From Anodontia alba (Eukaryota; Mollusca; Bivalvia; Lucinida; Lucinidae): a DNA stretch of 64,000 nucleotides. Below the pieces are notes generated by a model. The model was given only the letters and a program-made list of their open reading frames with translations, did not search any database and was not told the DNA's origin. Position 1 is the stretch's first letter, and every line of letters starts with the position of its first letter. Both the position numbers and the translations under genes were made by a program. Shown here piece by piece: positions 61,974 through 64,000 of the stretch. Location of the stretch: assembly GCA_964016985.1 (NCBI GenBank), contig OZ024835.1, positions 67,286,812 to 67,350,811 on the forward strand, read 5' to 3'.

Positions 61974-62450
61974 TCTGAAAGGTACATAAAATGCAAATAT
62001 ACCTAATTGGCCGAAACTAGCGAGTCTGGCCCAGAAAACCTGACACTACAGTTGTTTTCAGTTGTATAAGTGTATAAGTGTGTTGAGAAGTTGAAAGTTG
62101 CCATTTGCAGTTGCTGGCCTGTTGAAAACACAAAACATTTTCTCCGAAATTTCTTATTTCATAAAACTAGGACAGGATGAGTTAATGTCGGTGGCTTTCT
62201 TTATGGAAAATTAAATTCCAATTCTTTTATTGTCACAGGCTAGCCGTGGTACTAACCACATGCGACGCATACAAATTTTGCAAACCAATTCGATTATGGT
62301 GGCTAGCACACGCAGAACATCTATGAGGGTAACAAACTAAAAAAACAAACAAAACTATGTGTGTACGGCTTTCCCATTAGCAGTCCCAGCGGGCACACGC
62401 ACACAATGCCAATGACGCCGAAGCAATGCCTATGCCCCAACGCCGTGCCC
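61974..62450. other. 5' flank of the cysteine-rich peptide gene
   Basis: No repeat recognised. Expected to hold the promoter and any 5' UTR exon of the minus-strand gene. I see no confident TATA box. Confidence 0.4.
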
Positions 62451-62451
62451 C

Positions 62452-62553
62452 CTACAGTCGAACTTCAATGGCTCGAACTTCTTTGTGACCATGGAAATTT
62501 GTTCGAGATATGGGTAGTTCAAGCTACGGAGGATTTATCATTGTGCTACGTCA
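62452..62553. mobile_element. MITE family C, left part
   Basis: CTACAGTCGAACTTCAATGG ... broken at 62553 by a family A MITE. Confidence 0.87.
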
Positions 62554-62839
62554 CATTACGAAAACACGCCTATTCAAATACACTGAAAATTTTACCACCA
62601 AAAAATGGCAATTTTTCAGATAAAAATTCTGATATTTTTCATATTTCTGCTCAAAACATAGATTGTGGGTACTTGTTATAACCGCCTCGTCGAGGCGGTT
62701 TTAACGAGTGCCCACAATCTATGTTTTTGAGCAGAAATAACAAAAATAATGTACAATGTATACCCCTGTAAACCCCAGTTTTACTATATAAAAGTGGGGT
62801 TTAAGGGGGTCAAAATTATATAGGTATGTTTTCGTGATG
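62554..62839. mobile_element. MITE family A copy inserted in family C
   Basis: CATTACGAAAACACGCCTAT to GGTATGTTTTCGTGATG; complete, few mismatches in the stem. Confidence 0.92.
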
Positions 62840-63083
62840 AGGAAGAAAATGGCGATAGTTTGGGAAAATCTTTTCGGTCTTCTATACAATAATGTAAGTT
62901 GAGTGTACTCATTAGAATCACCTCGATTATGCGATTCTAATGAGTACACACAACTTGCAAATTTATGATTAGATAAGAAAATTTCCCTAAATATTTGTTT
63001 TCTTGAACTGTTGGAAGAATTTCTTGGGAACTCGAAAACGAGTTCGAGTGAGCCATCGGCGTTCGAGCTATTGTTCTACTGTA
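62840..63083. mobile_element. MITE family C, right part
   Basis: Resumes with GGCGATAGTTTGGGAAAATC, carries the GTGTACTCATTAGAATCACC hairpin, and ends GTTCGAGCTATTGTTCTACTGTA. Confidence 0.87.
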
Positions 63084-63188
63084 AATAGATACATAAATAA
63101 TCAGATAAATAAATAAATAACGCTCTCTTCTGGATACAAATCATACCCTACCCTACGCATCTGATACATATAGTCTCGCCAACAGCAA

Positions 63189-63294
63189 CCCAGTAAGCAT
63201 TCTTTATAAATCTATAGCGGGCCGTTATCGGCCCGTCAGGTAGCTGACGGGCCGATAACGGCCCACTGTAGATTTATAAAATATGCTAGCTGGG
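63189..63294. mobile_element. MITE family I copy
   Basis: CCCAGTAAGCATTCTTTATA ... GGGCCGTTATCGGCCCGTCA and complement. Confidence 0.9.
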
Positions 63295-63769
63295 AAAGAC
63301 CCCGTTCACTTACATTTTCGACTGACCACTCTAATTACTTCAAAGGATGCGTTCAAACCCAATAACAGAAGAGTCCATTTCGGAAACTTATGGCCACAAA
63401 TTTATGTAACCATAATATACATATAGGTCAGTATATAGGCTGGTGATTTAGCCTACATAATACTAAAGTTTAAATGTAAATGAGACGGAAGACATATTGA
63501 GCGCTGAACACATCTGATAAAATGTGTCACAGTTTTGACACAAAATTTGCTGTAACTTCACAATAAACCGCTGTTGGCAAGAAGACAAAATGTATAAAAC
63601 AACTGAGCCATGAAAATTTGTTCGTTCACACAAATGCATATACTCATGACTATTGAGCTTGCTTGAAATCTACCAAAATTTACATGAATATATATAAATC
63701 TGAATATACTTATTAAAATAAAGCACGCATTCGTGTGGAAATATTCTCTTGGTATCGTTTGTATCAGAT

Positions 63770-64000
63770 CGAAATACAATCTAACTTCTTCACTGGCTGG
63801 AACAGCTATGAGACCATGGAAATTTGTTCTATACATGGGTAGTTCGAACCACTGAGGGTTAAGTATAGCACCAGGTCATATGGCAATTGTGAAGAATTGG
63901 GGTAGATATGTCAGAATCACGTCGACGGGGTGGATTTAATGTGTACACACTTTTCATGATAAAATTAAAATGGTTCCCTAAAATATCCCTAAATATTTGA
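63770..64000. mobile_element. MITE family C copy, cut by the window end
   Basis: ATGAGACCATGGAAATTTGT, GGTAGTTCGAACCACTGAGG and a worn hairpin, then CCCTAAATATTTG. Confidence 0.75.

Overview
This is a eukaryotic window. Its coding sequence is split into short exons with GT..AG introns, the DNA is AT-rich, and most of the non-coding space is filled with miniature inverted-repeat elements, tRNA-derived SINEs, LINE ends, minisatellites and one mariner element. The repertoire (palindromic short elements, a Mab-21/cGAS-like gene, LINE ends with a C-terminal zinc finger) and the gene content fit a bivalve mollusc, perhaps a venerid clam. That placement is inference from recall, not from a search.

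Positions 1-36782, minus strand: the 5' portion of one long gene, which I identify as the homologue of vertebrate C8orf34 (VEST-1). Eleven small coding exons (50-164 bp) were found by eye. Their phases chain without a break from an ATG at 36782 to an exon at 415-506, where the gene leaves the window. The first two exons form an RII-alpha-like dimerisation/docking domain; later exons are acidic, low-complexity and lineage-variable. Introns make up about 97% of the span. Intron 1 carries an apparently intact DD34D mariner transposon (33689-35028) and a broken LINE (35568-36460).

Positions 36783-50892: mostly intergenic. It holds a young SINE just upstream of the C8orf34 start, MITEs (one sitting in a poly-A tract), a CpG-rich foldback, a retroelement remnant, two long internally repeated elements and a local array of five copies of one MITE family.

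Positions 50893-53015, plus strand: the large terminal exon of a Mab-21/cGAS-like nucleotidyltransferase (candidate innate nucleic-acid sensor) that keeps the catalytic GS...DxD...D residues. Its true 5' exon is upstream and unseen; the apparent N-terminal extension of the open frame is repeat-derived. A 39-bp minisatellite follows it.

Positions 57949-61973, minus strand: a previously hidden two-exon gene for a small secreted cysteine-rich peptide (signal peptide plus ten cysteines in the mature part). Exon phases match across a 3.7 kb intron that contains a 45-bp minisatellite. I do not recognise its family. The right end of the window holds a nested MITE pair and another palindromic element.

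At the repeat level the most striking pattern is one palindromic core (GTACTC-rTTAGAA-nnn-GCCTC and its complement). It recurs in several MITE types with unrelated outer ends, and paired substitutions keep the two stem arms complementary.
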